64,000 nucleotides of DNA from Bradyrhizobium symbiodeficiens (GCF_002266465.3 NZ_CP029427.2:2916501-2980500); one strand, 5' to 3'; positions 25,417-34,665 are shown, numbered from the stretch's first letter. Notes: generated by a model not told the origin, from the sequence alone. A program made the numbers and translations.

Positions 25417-25908
25417 ATGACCGTGCAGATATCCTTTACCCTCAACGGCCGGCCAACCACTGTCGAGGCCGAACCGGCGACGCTCGTCGCAGAGCTGCTG
25501 CGCGAGCAGCTCCACCTCACGGGCACCCATATCGGCTGCGACACCAGCCAATGCGGCGCCTGCGTGGTGCATCTCGACGGTCTGCCGGTGAAGAGCTGCA
25601 CGCTGCTGGCACCGGCACTTGACGGCGCGACGCTGCTTACCATCGAGGGCCTGCTAGGCGCACCCGGCTCTAACCAGATGCACCCGATGCAGGAGGCATT
25701 CCGCGAGCATCACGGCCTGCAATGCGGCTTCTGCACGCCGGGCATGCTGATGACCGCGATCGCACTCGCCGCCGAGAAGCCGGATCTGACCGAGGCCGAT
25801 GTCCGCCACGGTCTCGAAGGCAACATCTGCCGCTGCACCGGCTACCAGAACATCGTCATTTCGGTGATGGCTGGCGCTGCCGCCATGAACGCCGCCAAGG
25901 GAGAGTGA
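25417..25908 (+). CDS. Molybdenum hydroxylase small subunit, 2x[2Fe-2S] (CoxS type)
   Basis: A 163-residue iron-sulfur subunit of the xanthine dehydrogenase/CO dehydrogenase family. The plant-ferredoxin-type cluster is held by Cys41, Cys46, Cys49 and Cys61 (GCDTSQCGAC), the second cluster by Cys103, Cys106, Cys138 and Cys140 (CGFCTPGM, ICRCTGY). It carries electrons from the molybdenum centre to FAD. It begins 20 bases after the ATPase stop, so uptake and hydroxylation are in one operon. Confidence 0.95.
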   Translation: MTVQISFTLNGRPTTVEAEPATLVAELLREQLHLTGTHIGCDTSQCGACVVHLDGLPVKSCTLLAPALDGATLLTIEGLLGAPGSNQMHPMQEAFREHHGLQCGFCTPGMLMTAIALAAEKPDLTEADVRHGLEGNICRCTGYQNIVISVMAGAAAMNAAKGE

Positions 25909-25910
25909 CC

Positions 25911-28298
25911 ATGGGCAATGTGATCGGCATCGGCGCTGCACCGAAGCGCAAGGAAGATCAGCGCTTCCTCACGGGACGCGGCAACTACGTCTCCGACATC
26001 AAGCGCCCGGGCATGGCCGCCGGCGTGTTCGTCCGGTCTCCGCATGGCCATGCCGTGTTGCGCGGCATCGACAAGAGCGCGGCGCTGGCCTCGCCCGGCG
26101 TCATTGCCGTCCTGACCGGAGAAGACGCCGCAGCGGACAAGTTGGGCTCGCTGCCCTGCGGCTGGGGCATCTCGGACGCCAAGGGCGTCCCGATGAAGGA
26201 GCCGCCGTTCCCGATGCTGGCGCAGGGCAAGGTACGCTTCGTTGGCGACATGGTGGCCTTCGTCATCGCCGAGACGCCGGACCAGGCCGAGGCGGCGGCC
26301 GAGTTGCTGGCGGTCGATTACGAGGTGCTTCCTTCGGTCGTCAGCGTGCTCGAAGCCGTCCGGCCGGGCGCGCCACAATTGTTCGACGACGTCCCGAACA
26401 ACATCTGCTGCGACTGGGAACTTGGCGACAAGGCCGCCGTCGAAGCCGCATTCAAGAAGGCTGCGCATGTCGCAAAGCTCAGCCTGGTCAATAACCGCCT
26501 GATCGGCAATCCGATGGAGCCGCGCGCGGCCATCGCCGAATACGAACCGGGCACCGATCGGTTCACGCTATGGACCACCAGCCAGTTTCCGCACGTCGTG
26601 CGCTTCCTGATGGGCGCGCTGGTGCTGAACATCCCGCAGCACAAGCTGCGCGTGGTCGCGCCCGATGTCGGTGGCGGCTTTGGCGTCAAGCAATTTCACT
26701 ACGGCGAGGAGGCCGTGATCACCTGGGCCGCCAAGCGCGTGAAGCGGCCTGTGAAGTGGGTCGCGAGCCGCTCGGAAGGCTATGTCTCCGACCGCCACGG
26801 CCGCGACCACGTCACCGAGGCCGAGCTCGCGCTCGACGAGACCGGCAAGTTTCTGGCCTTCCGCGTCAACACGCTCGCCAACATGGGCGGCTATCTCTCG
26901 ACCTTCGGGCCGAACATTCCGACCAATCTCTATGCGCCGCTGCTTGGCGGCGTGTACACGACGCCGGCGATCTACTGCAACGTGAAGGTCGTGTTCACCA
27001 ACACCGTGCCGGTAGACGCCTATCGCGGCGCCGGCCGTCCCGAGGCCACCTTCGTGCTCGAGCGGATGGTCGACGTCGCAGCCAGCGAGATGGGCATCGA
27101 CCGCGTCGAGATCCGCCGGCGCAACATGATCCCGAAGGAGGCCTATCCGTACCAGACGCCGGTGCTGGTGCAGTACGATTCCGGCGATCCCATGGGTTGC
27201 CTCGACGGTGCGCTGGTCGCGGCCGACGTCAAGAATTTCGGGATCCGCAAGGCGGCATCTGCCAGCAAGGGCAAGTTCCGCGGGCTCGGCTATTCCACCT
27301 ATGTCGAGGCCTGCGGCCTTGCGCCGTCGCGTTTTGCCGGACGATTGGGGGCGCGCGGCGGCCTTTATGAAAGCGCCACGGTGCGCGTGCATCCGACCGG
27401 CCAGGTGACGGTCATGATCGGCACCCACAATCACGGCCAGGGCCACGAGACCACGTTCGCGCAGATCGTGTCGGAGAAGCTCGGCGTGTCCTTTGAGAAT
27501 GTCGACATCGTGTTCGGCGACACAGATCGCGTGCAGTTCGGCATGGGCACGTATGGTTCGCGCTCGCTGGTGGTCGGCGGTGCCGCGTTGTCGAAGGCGA
27601 CGGACAAGGTGATCGCGAAGGGCAAGAAGATCGCCGCCCATCTGCTCGAGGCGGCTGAAGTCGATATCCAGTTCGAGGCCGGAAACTTCTCGGTCGCGGG
27701 CACGGATCGCACGAAGTCGTTCGAGGAAATCGCGGGCGCCGCTTACGTGCCGCATAATTATCCGCTCGAGGTGTTGGAGCCGGGGCTTGAGGAGCAGGCC
27801 TATTACGATCCCGTCAACTTCACCTATCCCGGCGGGTGCCACATCGCCGAGGTCGAGGTCGATCCGGAAACCGGCACGGTGACGCTGGTCAACTACACGG
27901 CTGTCGATGACGTCGGCACGGTCATCAACCCGATGATCGTGGAAGGCCAGTTGCACGGCGGTATCGTGCAGGGTGTCGGCCAGGCGCTGTTCGAGAACGC
28001 GGTCTATGATGAGGGCTCCGGCCAGCTCCTGTCGGGTTCGCTGATGGACTATTGCATGCCGCGTGCGGACCACATGCCGATGATGAAGGTCGCGACCCAC
28101 TCCACGCTGTGCACGCACACGCCGATGGGGGTGAAGGGCTGCGGCGAAGTCGGCACCATCGGCTCGCCCGCCGCCGTGATCAATGCGGTGGTGGATGCGC
28201 TGTCCCATCTCGGCGTCACCCATGTCGACATGCCGGCGACGCCGAACCGGATCTGGCGGCTGCTGCAGAATGCGTCGCTGCCGGTCGCCGCGGAATAG
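25911..28298 (+). CDS. Molybdenum hydroxylase large subunit (xanthine dehydrogenase family, molybdopterin-binding)
   Basis: A 795-residue catalytic subunit. The start ATG lies two bases after the small-subunit stop. It contains the N-terminal a/b hammerhead domain (DQRFLTGRGNYVSDI), the VGGGFGVKQ motif, AYRGAGRPE, and near the C-terminus KGCGEVGTIG, where Glu746 is the catalytic base. AYRGAGRPE is the form-II loop rather than the AYXCSFR loop of true CO dehydrogenase, so it hydroxylates an aldehyde or N-heterocycle rather than CO. The gene order small-large-medium differs from the medium-large-small or medium-small-large orders often seen. The coupled importer and amidase point to an N-heterocyclic or amide-bearing substrate. 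Confidence 0.93.
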   Translation: MGNVIGIGAAPKRKEDQRFLTGRGNYVSDIKRPGMAAGVFVRSPHGHAVLRGIDKSAALASPGVIAVLTGEDAAADKLGSLPCGWGISDAKGVPMKEPPFPMLAQGKVRFVGDMVAFVIAETPDQAEAAAELLAVDYEVLPSVVSVLEAVRPGAPQLFDDVPNNICCDWELGDKAAVEAAFKKAAHVAKLSLVNNRLIGNPMEPRAAIAEYEPGTDRFTLWTTSQFPHVVRFLMGALVLNIPQHKLRVVAPDVGGGFGVKQFHYGEEAVITWAAKRVKRPVKWVASRSEGYVSDRHGRDHVTEAELALDETGKFLAFRVNTLANMGGYLSTFGPNIPTNLYAPLLGGVYTTPAIYCNVKVVFTNTVPVDAYRGAGRPEATFVLERMVDVAASEMGIDRVEIRRRNMIPKEAYPYQTPVLVQYDSGDPMGCLDGALVAADVKNFGIRKAASASKGKFRGLGYSTYVEACGLAPSRFAGRLGARGGLYESATVRVHPTGQVTVMIGTHNHGQGHETTFAQIVSEKLGVSFENVDIVFGDTDRVQFGMGTYGSRSLVVGGAALSKATDKVIAKGKKIAAHLLEAAEVDIQFEAGNFSVAGTDRTKSFEEIAGAAYVPHNYPLEVLEPGLEEQAYYDPVNFTYPGGCHIAEVEVDPETGTVTLVNYTAVDDVGTVINPMIVEGQLHGGIVQGVGQALFENAVYDEGSGQLLSGSLMDYCMPRADHMPMMKVATHSTLCTHTPMGVKGCGEVGTIGSPAAVINAVVDALSHLGVTHVDMPATPNRIWRLLQNASLPVAAE

Positions 28299-28309
28299 GG
28301 AGGACGACA

Positions 28310-29107
28310 ATGAAACCATTTGCCTACCACCAGCCTGCCCGGATTCCCGATGCGGCCAAGCTGCTGACCTCGATCGAGGACAGCAAGCTTGTCGCGGGCG
28401 GGATGACGCTGATTCCGACGCTGAAGCAGCGGCTGGCCAATCCGCCGGCGCTGATCGACCTGTCGAAGCTCGGAAATCTCAAGGGTATTACCGACGACGG
28501 TGCTGCCATCACCATCGGCGCGATGACGCCGCATGCGGTGGTCGCGGCCTCGCAACTGCTGCAGGCCAAGCTCCCGGGGCTGGCGGCGCTGGCGTCGATG
28601 ATCGGGGATCCCGCAGTGCGCAGCCGCGGCACTATCGGTGGCTCCGTTGCCAACAACGATCCGGCAGCGGACTATCCGGCCGGCGTGCTCGGACTTGGCG
28701 CGACGATCGTCACCAGCACGCGCGAGATCGCGGCGGACAAGTTCTTCCTCGGCCTGTTCGAGACCGCACTTCAGCCCGGCGAGATCATCACCGCGATCCG
28801 CTTTCCCGTGCCTCTCAAGGCGGGTTACGCGAAGTTCAAGGCACCGGCGTCGCGCTATGCGCTGGTCGGCGTGTTCGTTGCGAAATTCGCCGACGGCGTC
28901 CGCGTCGCCGTGACCGGTGCCGGGCCCGGTGTGTTCCGGGTGCCACCGATGGAAGAGGCGCTGTCGCAAAATTTCGATCCGTCCGCGATCGCGGCAATCA
29001 GGATCGACACCGACGGTCTCACCTCCGATATCCATGCCGAAGCCGACTACCGCGCACATCTCGTCACCGTGATGGCCAAGCGCGCCGTCGACGCGGCGCT
29101 CAGCTAG
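28310..29107 (+). CDS. Molybdenum hydroxylase medium subunit, FAD-binding (CoxM type)
   Basis: A 265-residue FAD subunit. The first FAD motif VAGGMTLIP is near residues 27-35 and the second TIGGSVANNDPAADYPA near 107-123. AGGACGAC before the ATG is a workable ribosome-binding site. It accepts electrons from the iron-sulfur subunit and passes them to NAD+ or a quinone. Confidence 0.94.
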   Translation: MKPFAYHQPARIPDAAKLLTSIEDSKLVAGGMTLIPTLKQRLANPPALIDLSKLGNLKGITDDGAAITIGAMTPHAVVAASQLLQAKLPGLAALASMIGDPAVRSRGTIGGSVANNDPAADYPAGVLGLGATIVTSTREIAADKFFLGLFETALQPGEIITAIRFPVPLKAGYAKFKAPASRYALVGVFVAKFADGVRVAVTGAGPGVFRVPPMEEALSQNFDPSAIAAIRIDTDGLTSDIHAEADYRAHLVTVMAKRAVDAALS

Positions 29108-29121
29108 CTCCTTTAGGTTTG

Positions 29122-30615
29122 ATGATGACTGATGGTTCCGGCCGAACGGCCTTCCCACCGGCGCCGACTGGCCTTGGCGCGCTCTCTGCAACAGAGATCA
29201 TGGCCGGCTATCGGCGCAAGGCGTTCACCCCGCGCGATGTCATGGATGACACCATCGCCGCGCTGGAGACGGCGAACGAGACCTGCAATGCGGTGGTGAC
29301 GCCGATGTACGAGCAGGCGAGGGCGGAAGCCGACCGGCTCACCAGGGAGATGCGTGCGGGCGAAGCCAAGGGGCCGCTCGCCGGCGTACCCGTCACGATC
29401 AAGGACCTCGTCTTCGTTGCGGGCGTGCCGGCCTATGCGGGCTCGCCGATGAACACGAGCTTTGTGCCCGAGGCCGATGCCGCCGTGGTGTCGTCCCTGA
29501 AGGCCGCCGGCGCGATCATCACCTGCAAGACCACGACCTGCGAATCCGGCTATAAGCTGACGGCCGACAGCCCGGTCACCGGCATCACGCGTAATCCCTG
29601 GAATCCCGGCCGTACCAGCGGAGGGTCGAGCGGAGGTGCGGCAGTAGGCGTGGCCGCTGGTTGCGGGCCGATCGCGATCGGCACCGACGGCGTCGGCTCG
29701 ATCCGGGTGCCTTCCTCCTTTTGCGGCGTGTTCGGCCTGAAACCGACTTTCGGCCTCGTGCCGCGCTCGCCCGGCTTCTCGCCGCCATCCTGGGCCTCGC
29801 TCGCCCATACCGGGCCGATCACGCGCACGGTCGCAGACGCCGCGCTGACGCTGGAGGTCATCGCCGCTTACGATCTGCGCGATGCCGCAAGCCTTCCCGT
29901 GTCCGCACGTCGCTTCGATACGGATGCAGGGCGTCTGGATGGCATTCGTATCGGCGCCAGCGCAGATCTCGGCTACGCCGCCGTCAGCCCTGACGTGTGC
30001 GCGGCATTCGGCAAGGCGCTTGCCGTTCTCGATTCCTGCGGTGCGCAGGTCACCATGGACGGCCCGGGTCTCGACCCCGGCATTCTCCAGCACACCCTGA
30101 AGCCGATCGCCTTTACCGAACAGGCGGCGGCGGTTGCGAGCAAGTCCGCAACCGATCTTGCAAGCTCGGAGGCCGACTATCGCAATGTCATCGGTGCCGG
30201 ACGGCGCTACAGTGGCACGGATTACATCGAGGCGAGTTACCGCCGCGGCCAGGTGCGCAATGCCTTCGTCAAGCTGTTCGAACGTGTCGATGTGCTGGTG
30301 ACGCCGACGGTTGCTGTCACCGCATTCGAGGCCGGCCGGATCGGCGTCGACACCGTCGATGGCAGCAAGGTCGATCCGCATCTCGGCTGGTCGCCGTTCA
30401 CCTGGCCGATCAATCTGGCAGGTCTGCCGGCGGCGACGCTGCCCTGCGGCTTCGATCGCGACGGCATGCCGATCGGCCTGCAGATCATCGCGCCCTGGCT
30501 CGACGAGCCCACGATCTTCCGTATCGCCGCGGCATTCGAGCAGGCGCAGCCCTGGGCAAAGTTCTGGCCGCAGCTCGCGTTACGCGAGGGGAGTGGAGGC
30601 CGCGCCAAGGGGTGA
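29122..30615 (+). CDS. Amidase-signature family amidase
   Basis: A 497-residue amidase-signature hydrolase with the catalytic triad Lys94 (VTIKDL), Ser169 (GGSSGG) and Ser193 (TDGVGSIR). It starts 14 bases after the FAD subunit and is the last gene of the long uptake-hydroxylation operon. It would hydrolyse an amide, possibly the lactam or amide formed when the heterocycle is hydroxylated. It is longer than the second and third amidases of the window. Confidence 0.92.
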   Translation: MMTDGSGRTAFPPAPTGLGALSATEIMAGYRRKAFTPRDVMDDTIAALETANETCNAVVTPMYEQARAEADRLTREMRAGEAKGPLAGVPVTIKDLVFVAGVPAYAGSPMNTSFVPEADAAVVSSLKAAGAIITCKTTTCESGYKLTADSPVTGITRNPWNPGRTSGGSSGGAAVGVAAGCGPIAIGTDGVGSIRVPSSFCGVFGLKPTFGLVPRSPGFSPPSWASLAHTGPITRTVADAALTLEVIAAYDLRDAASLPVSARRFDTDAGRLDGIRIGASADLGYAAVSPDVCAAFGKALAVLDSCGAQVTMDGPGLDPGILQHTLKPIAFTEQAAAVASKSATDLASSEADYRNVIGAGRRYSGTDYIEASYRRGQVRNAFVKLFERVDVLVTPTVAVTAFEAGRIGVDTVDGSKVDPHLGWSPFTWPINLAGLPAATLPCGFDRDGMPIGLQIIAPWLDEPTIFRIAAAFEQAQPWAKFWPQLALREGSGGRAKG

Positions 30616-30780
30616 AGCGGCCATCCTAGAACAGTGCAGGTGTTTTGCCCGACGTGTCAGCTCGCTCAGGGTCGGTTCAGATTGTTAGACCTAGGTATTC
30701 CCTAAAATGACGCGCGAAAAACCCTTTGCAAACAAGGGCCGTCCTACTGTGCATGGGGTTGTTTTCGCACTTTTGGGGTC
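30616..30780. other. Convergent intergenic region with weak inverted repeats
   Basis: 165 bases between the convergent amidase and LysR genes. ACCTAGGT (30689-30696) is a palindrome flanked by TTAG and CTAA. A 5-base stem CCCTT/AAGGG with a 7-base loop lies at 30722-30738. Neither is a clear terminator, though one is expected here. Confidence 0.35.
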
Positions 30781-31680
30781 CTAGCCCAGCTCGATCGGTG
30801 CGCCGCGGCCGCTGAGCTCCTCGTCGAGGCGTAGATAATGCGCGAGATAGTCGTGTAGCGCAGTCGCCGCCTTTGAGGTCGCGCCGCTGGACTTGTAAAG
30901 CAGCAGCTCGATCTTAGGCAACGGCGGCAGTCCCTCGTTGGGTCCGATCTCGCGCATAGCCGGCACCAGCGCGCTGCGGCCGAGCACGGTCACCGCCATC
31001 CCGGCGAAGGCGGCCGCTTGTAGTCCGCCGACGCTTTCGCTGACGCAGGCGACGCGCCAGCGCAAATTTGCGCGTTCCAGCGTATCGATGGCGTAGTCGC
31101 GATAGATGTTGCCCGGCGGCAGCAGCGCGAGCGGGATCGGTCGCTCCTGATGTGCCGTGGACTGCTCGCCCGTCATCCACACCAGCTGCTCGCGCCGCAC
31201 CACCTGGCCGCCGGTGAAATCGTTCATGCGGGTGACCAGCGCGATGTCGACATCGCCGCGCTTGACGAGGCCGACCAGCGGTGTCGACAGCGCGCAATTG
31301 AGCTCGACCTGCACGCGCGGAAATGATTTTTTGAACACGCTGAGGATCTGCGGCAGCATGAAGGCGGCATAGAGGTCCGGCGTGCCGAGCACGACCTGGC
31401 CTTCGATCTCCTGCGACGCCAGTTGCGAAATCAACTCATCATGCAACCTCAAGATAGATTTGGCGTAGGTGAGGACCATGGTGCCGTCGTCGGTCAAGAT
31501 GAGCCTGCGGCCGCCATGCTCGAACAGTTGCTTGCCGGTGAGCTCCTCCAGCCGCTGCAATTGCAGCGTGATCGCCGGCTGGGTGCGGCCCAGCCGTCGG
31601 GCGGTCTCGGTGATGCTGCCGGTCTCGACCACCGAGATCAGCGACCGGAGCATGCGGATGTCGAGACTGATGAGGTTCAT
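30781..31680 (-). CDS. LysR family transcriptional regulator
   Basis: A 299-residue LysR regulator with an N-terminal winged helix (residues 5-65: MLRSLISVVETGSITETARRLGRTQPAITLQLQRLEE) and a two-lobed effector-binding domain from about residue 92. It lies 78 bases downstream of the second amidase on the same strand, behind the MFS-amidase pair, and is convergent with the long hydroxylase operon. It may control the MFS-amidase genes or the divergent hydroxyisourate-hydrolase-like gene; no target site is obvious. Confidence 0.9.
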   Translation of the reverse strand: MNLISLDIRMLRSLISVVETGSITETARRLGRTQPAITLQLQRLEELTGKQLFEHGGRRLILTDDGTMVLTYAKSILRLHDELISQLASQEIEGQVVLGTPDLYAAFMLPQILSVFKKSFPRVQVELNCALSTPLVGLVKRGDVDIALVTRMNDFTGGQVVRREQLVWMTGEQSTAHQERPIPLALLPPGNIYRDYAIDTLERANLRWRVACVSESVGGLQAAAFAGMAVTVLGRSALVPAMREIGPNEGLPPLPKIELLLYKSSGATSKAATALHDYLAHYLRLDEELSGRGAPIELG

Positions 31681-31758
31681 GCGGCGTCCATATCGCCTGC
31701 AATTTATGCAAAACCCATGCTAGCGCGTCCACCCTGAGGGATCGTGGCCCCAGCAACG

Positions 31759-33126
31759 TCACCTCCGCAACATGGCCTCGATCCGTTGGGCGGCGCCAAG
31801 CAGCGTGCGGTCCTGTCCGCGCCTGGCGATGATTTGCAGGCCGAACGGAAGGCCGCGCGGATCCGTTCCGCACGGAATCGAGATCGCCGGCAGGCGGGCA
31901 TGATTGACGAAGGGAGTAAAGACGGCATGCCCCCGTGGGCTCGCGGGCTTTCCGCCGATCATGTCCGGCCCAAGCTGCGTCAGCGACCAAGCGACGCAGG
32001 GGACGGTTGGGGTCAGCAGCAAGTCCATTTCGGTGAGGAAGGCGGCGAAAGCACTGGCGACCGCGGCGCTCGCGACCAGAGCTCCAGCAACCTCGGCACC
32101 CGACCATGAGAGGCCGCGTTCGATCTGCCTAGCGACGTCGGGATCGAATATGGTCGGATCCTTGCGGAACGTGTCCCCATAGAGCGCAGCGAGACCTGCA
32201 TGTTGGAGCGGCATGATGGCGTCTTCGGTCGCGCCCGTCGGCCAGACGGGATCGCGCTGCATGATGCGCAAGCCTGCCGCGGAAAGTCGGTCGACGGTGG
32301 AGGCGAGGCCATCCGCGACGATGTCGTCGACCGCGACGTCGAGCCCAAGACGGGGCGAGAATGCCATGCGCAAGCCGGCGATGTCTTCAGCCTGCGATGC
32401 GATGACGGCGGAATCCGGGTCGCGCGGATCGGCGCCGGCCATGGCCTCGAACGCCAATGCGATATCGGCCACGTCAGACGCGATCGGTGCGATCACGGAA
32501 AGACCGAAGAACGGCTCGGCAAAACCGGGCCCATAGGGGATCGCGCCGTAAGACGGCTTGAAGCCGGCGACGCCGACATGAGCCGGCGGCCTGCGGCTGG
32601 AGCCGCCGGCATCGGTGCCGATTGCGAGCGGCACGAGACCGGCTGCGACAGCAGCGGCAGGACCGCCGGACGAGCCGCCCGGTGTCAGCGCGCGGTCGAG
32701 CGGGTGGCGCGTGGGCCCGTAGAGCTGTGAGGTGGTGACGCCCTTGCAGGCGAATTCCGACGTCGCCCCGATGCCGACGACGACGGCGCCGGCCCTGCGC
32801 AACCGCTCGATCGCAATCGCATCTTCGGGCGCGACGAAATCGGCAAACAGGCGCGAGCCCTGCGTGACACGCCAGCCGGCGACCCAGATGTTGTCCTTGA
32901 CGACGATGGGCACGCCCGCGAGCGGCAAGGTCTCTCCGGCGCGCAGGCGAGCGTCGACCGCCGCGGCATCGGCCAGCGTGCGCGCGGGGTCGATCGTGAC
33001 CACGGCGTTCAGCGCCTTGGCGGCCTCGATGCGCGCGAGCGCGGCTTTGGCGGTCTCGACCGCGTTCGTTCGTCCGGCCGCCACATCGGCCGCGATCCCG
33101 CGCGCACTATTGACCTGTTTTGTCAT
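31759..33126 (-). CDS. Amidase-signature family amidase (AtzE-like)
   Basis: A 455-residue amidase-signature hydrolase with Lys77 (IVVKDN), Ser152 (GGSSGG) and Ser176 (TDAGGSSRRP). It has the compact length and VKDNIWVAG phrase of AtzE-like amidases that act on biuret and other ureide or carboxamide compounds, by resemblance only. It overlaps the 3' end of the MFS gene by 20 bases, so transporter and enzyme are translated together, and a LysR gene follows. Confidence 0.9.
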   Translation of the reverse strand: MTKQVNSARGIAADVAAGRTNAVETAKAALARIEAAKALNAVVTIDPARTLADAAAVDARLRAGETLPLAGVPIVVKDNIWVAGWRVTQGSRLFADFVAPEDAIAIERLRRAGAVVVGIGATSEFACKGVTTSQLYGPTRHPLDRALTPGGSSGGPAAAVAAGLVPLAIGTDAGGSSRRPPAHVGVAGFKPSYGAIPYGPGFAEPFFGLSVIAPIASDVADIALAFEAMAGADPRDPDSAVIASQAEDIAGLRMAFSPRLGLDVAVDDIVADGLASTVDRLSAAGLRIMQRDPVWPTGATEDAIMPLQHAGLAALYGDTFRKDPTIFDPDVARQIERGLSWSGAEVAGALVASAAVASAFAAFLTEMDLLLTPTVPCVAWSLTQLGPDMIGGKPASPRGHAVFTPFVNHARLPAISIPCGTDPRGLPFGLQIIARRGQDRTLLGAAQRIEAMLRR

Positions 33127-34303
33127 GGCTTCCCCAGATCAACGCCAATGTGCCGCACAGCGCAAGGCAGGCCAGGGCGACGAAGGCCGCGCCGAGGCTG
33201 GCCGCGGCGTCCAGGATCGAGATCAGCGCCGGGGCAGCCAGCAGGCCCGCATAGGATGCGGTCAACACCGCGCCGGTGGCCTCGCCGATCCGATCCTGCG
33301 GGGCTAGGCGCGCGATCTCGGCGACGAAAACGCCGTTCCAGCCCGACGCGGTCAGGCCGAACAACGCGGCCATCGCGAATTGCCAAGTGCGTCCCAGCGA
33401 TGCGCCCTCAAGGCCAAGCAGCGCGGCGCAGAAGGCCATGCCGAGGCCGATGACGACCAGAACGGCGCGTGAGGCGTTGAGCCGCATGGCGACAAAGCCC
33501 CAGCCGAGCCGGCCGACCAGGCCGCCGGCTTGCGCGCAGGCGAGCGCCATCCCGGCCTCGATATGGCTGAGGCCGAGTTCGCGGGTGCCGAGCGTGACGA
33601 AGACCGTGTTGAGCGACACCTGCATCGCGCTGAATGGCATCGAGGCCAGCGCCAGCATCGCGATGCGCCGGTCCGCGGTGACCAGCGCCAGCCGTGCGCG
33701 GAGATTGAGCTCCGGAAGAGGGGCCGCCTTGCCGGCATAGGCCGGCCGCAGCCGCTCGAACAGCAGGATCGCGAGCAGTGCACAGGCACCCACGGCTGCA
33801 TAGCACCAGGCGGGTCCGAGCGAGATGGCAATGGCAGGCAGCGCCAGCGAGCCGCAGACGGCGCCAATCTGGTTGCCGGTCTGTCGCACCGAGAACACGA
33901 AGGCCCGCCGTTCGGCCGTCACGAGCCGCGACAGCAGCGCAGCGCTGGCCGGCGTCTCCGGCCCGAAGGCAAGGCCGAGACAGAGGCCCGCAGCGAGCAG
34001 CGCCGCCGTCGTGCCGAGCGAGGCCAGCGCCATGCTGACGACGATGGCCGCCGCGCAGAGGCTGGCGATCCGGAGCGAGCCCAGCCGCGCGATGAAACCG
34101 CCGCCCCAGAACGAGGCGGGGATGCCGACGGCGAACACCGCGCAGGAGAACATCGAGAGCTGCCAGACCTCGATATGGGCGCGCGGCGCGACCACGCCCG
34201 GCGCGAACAGCGCGAGCGCCACCAGGGCCTGGAGCGAGGTCATCGCCCCCAGGGCCGGCGGCAGCGCGGGCGCTGGTCGAACGGTACTGTTTGCGTCTAC
34301 CAT
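33107..34303 (-). CDS. MFS transporter
   Basis: A 398-residue major-facilitator protein with about twelve hydrophobic segments, a periplasmic-side motif near residues 60-80 (GGGFIARLGSLRIA) and RQTGNQIGAVCGSLALP in segment 5. The GTVF/GxLADR motif A is weak, as in cyanate/YbfB-like transporters. It probably moves the substrate or product of the coupled amidase. Its annotated start lies only 23 bases from the divergent hydrolase start; an internal ATG at 34243 would give more room. Confidence 0.87.
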   Translation of the reverse strand: MVDANSTVRPAPALPPALGAMTSLQALVALALFAPGVVAPRAHIEVWQLSMFSCAVFAVGIPASFWGGGFIARLGSLRIASLCAAAIVVSMALASLGTTAALLAAGLCLGLAFGPETPASAALLSRLVTAERRAFVFSVRQTGNQIGAVCGSLALPAIAISLGPAWCYAAVGACALLAILLFERLRPAYAGKAAPLPELNLRARLALVTADRRIAMLALASMPFSAMQVSLNTVFVTLGTRELGLSHIEAGMALACAQAGGLVGRLGWGFVAMRLNASRAVLVVIGLGMAFCAALLGLEGASLGRTWQFAMAALFGLTASGWNGVFVAEIARLAPQDRIGEATGAVLTASYAGLLAAPALISILDAAASLGAAFVALACLALCGTLALIWGSHDKTGQ

Positions 34304-34326
34304 GCAGCTGCGCTCACGGGAGGACC

Positions 34327-34665
34327 ATGGTGGCAGGCGGCATTTCCATTCACGCGGTCGATGTGGCGAGCGGACGCCCGGCGCAGGGCCTGCGCGTCGA
34401 GATCTGGCGGATCGATCCGGACTCGCTGCGAATCGCCGACGGACGGCTCGGGGCGAACGGCGTGCTCGATCATCCCGTCGCGCAAGGCGCAGGCGTGACG
34501 GCTGGTGAGTATGAAGTGCTGTTTCATCTCGGCGAATTCTTTGGCGACAGCGACGGTTTCCTGACCGTGGCGCCGTTCCGCTTCCGCATCAAGCACGTCG
34601 ATGAACATTTTCATCTGCCGCTGAAATTCACGCGCTGGGGCTACTCGCTGTTTCGCGGAGCCTGA
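34327..34665 (+). CDS. Hydroxyisourate hydrolase-like (transthyretin-related) protein
   Basis: A 112-residue transthyretin-related protein starting at ATG 34327 after GGGAGG. The family active-site residues His9 (SIHAVD), Arg40 (DGRL) and His96 (HFHLP) are in place. The C-terminal tetrapeptide, YRGS in true hydroxyisourate hydrolases, is FRGA here, so the terminal catalytic serine and the tyrosine are missing. True enzymes hydrolyse 5-hydroxyisourate in urate breakdown; this copy may have altered activity. No uricase or OHCU decarboxylase gene is nearby. It converges with the permease gene that starts its stop one base later. Confidence 0.85.
   Translation: MVAGGISIHAVDVASGRPAQGLRVEIWRIDPDSLRIADGRLGANGVLDHPVAQGAGVTAGEYEVLFHLGEFFGDSDGFLTVAPFRFRIKHVDEHFHLPLKFTRWGYSLFRGA

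Noticed and set aside
26568..28319. A 583-codon frame antisense to the molybdenum hydroxylase large subunit
   Set aside because: It is a shadow of strong third-position GC bias. The plus strand encodes a complete catalytic subunit with all motifs.
25417..29107. Annotation as aerobic CO dehydrogenase (coxSLM)
   Set aside because: The large subunit has AYRGAGRP rather than the AYXCSFR active-site loop needed for CO oxidation.
30616..30780. LysR operator in the gap after the amidase
   Set aside because: The gap is between convergent 3' ends, so no promoter is expected. The TTAG/CTAA repeat may be chance.
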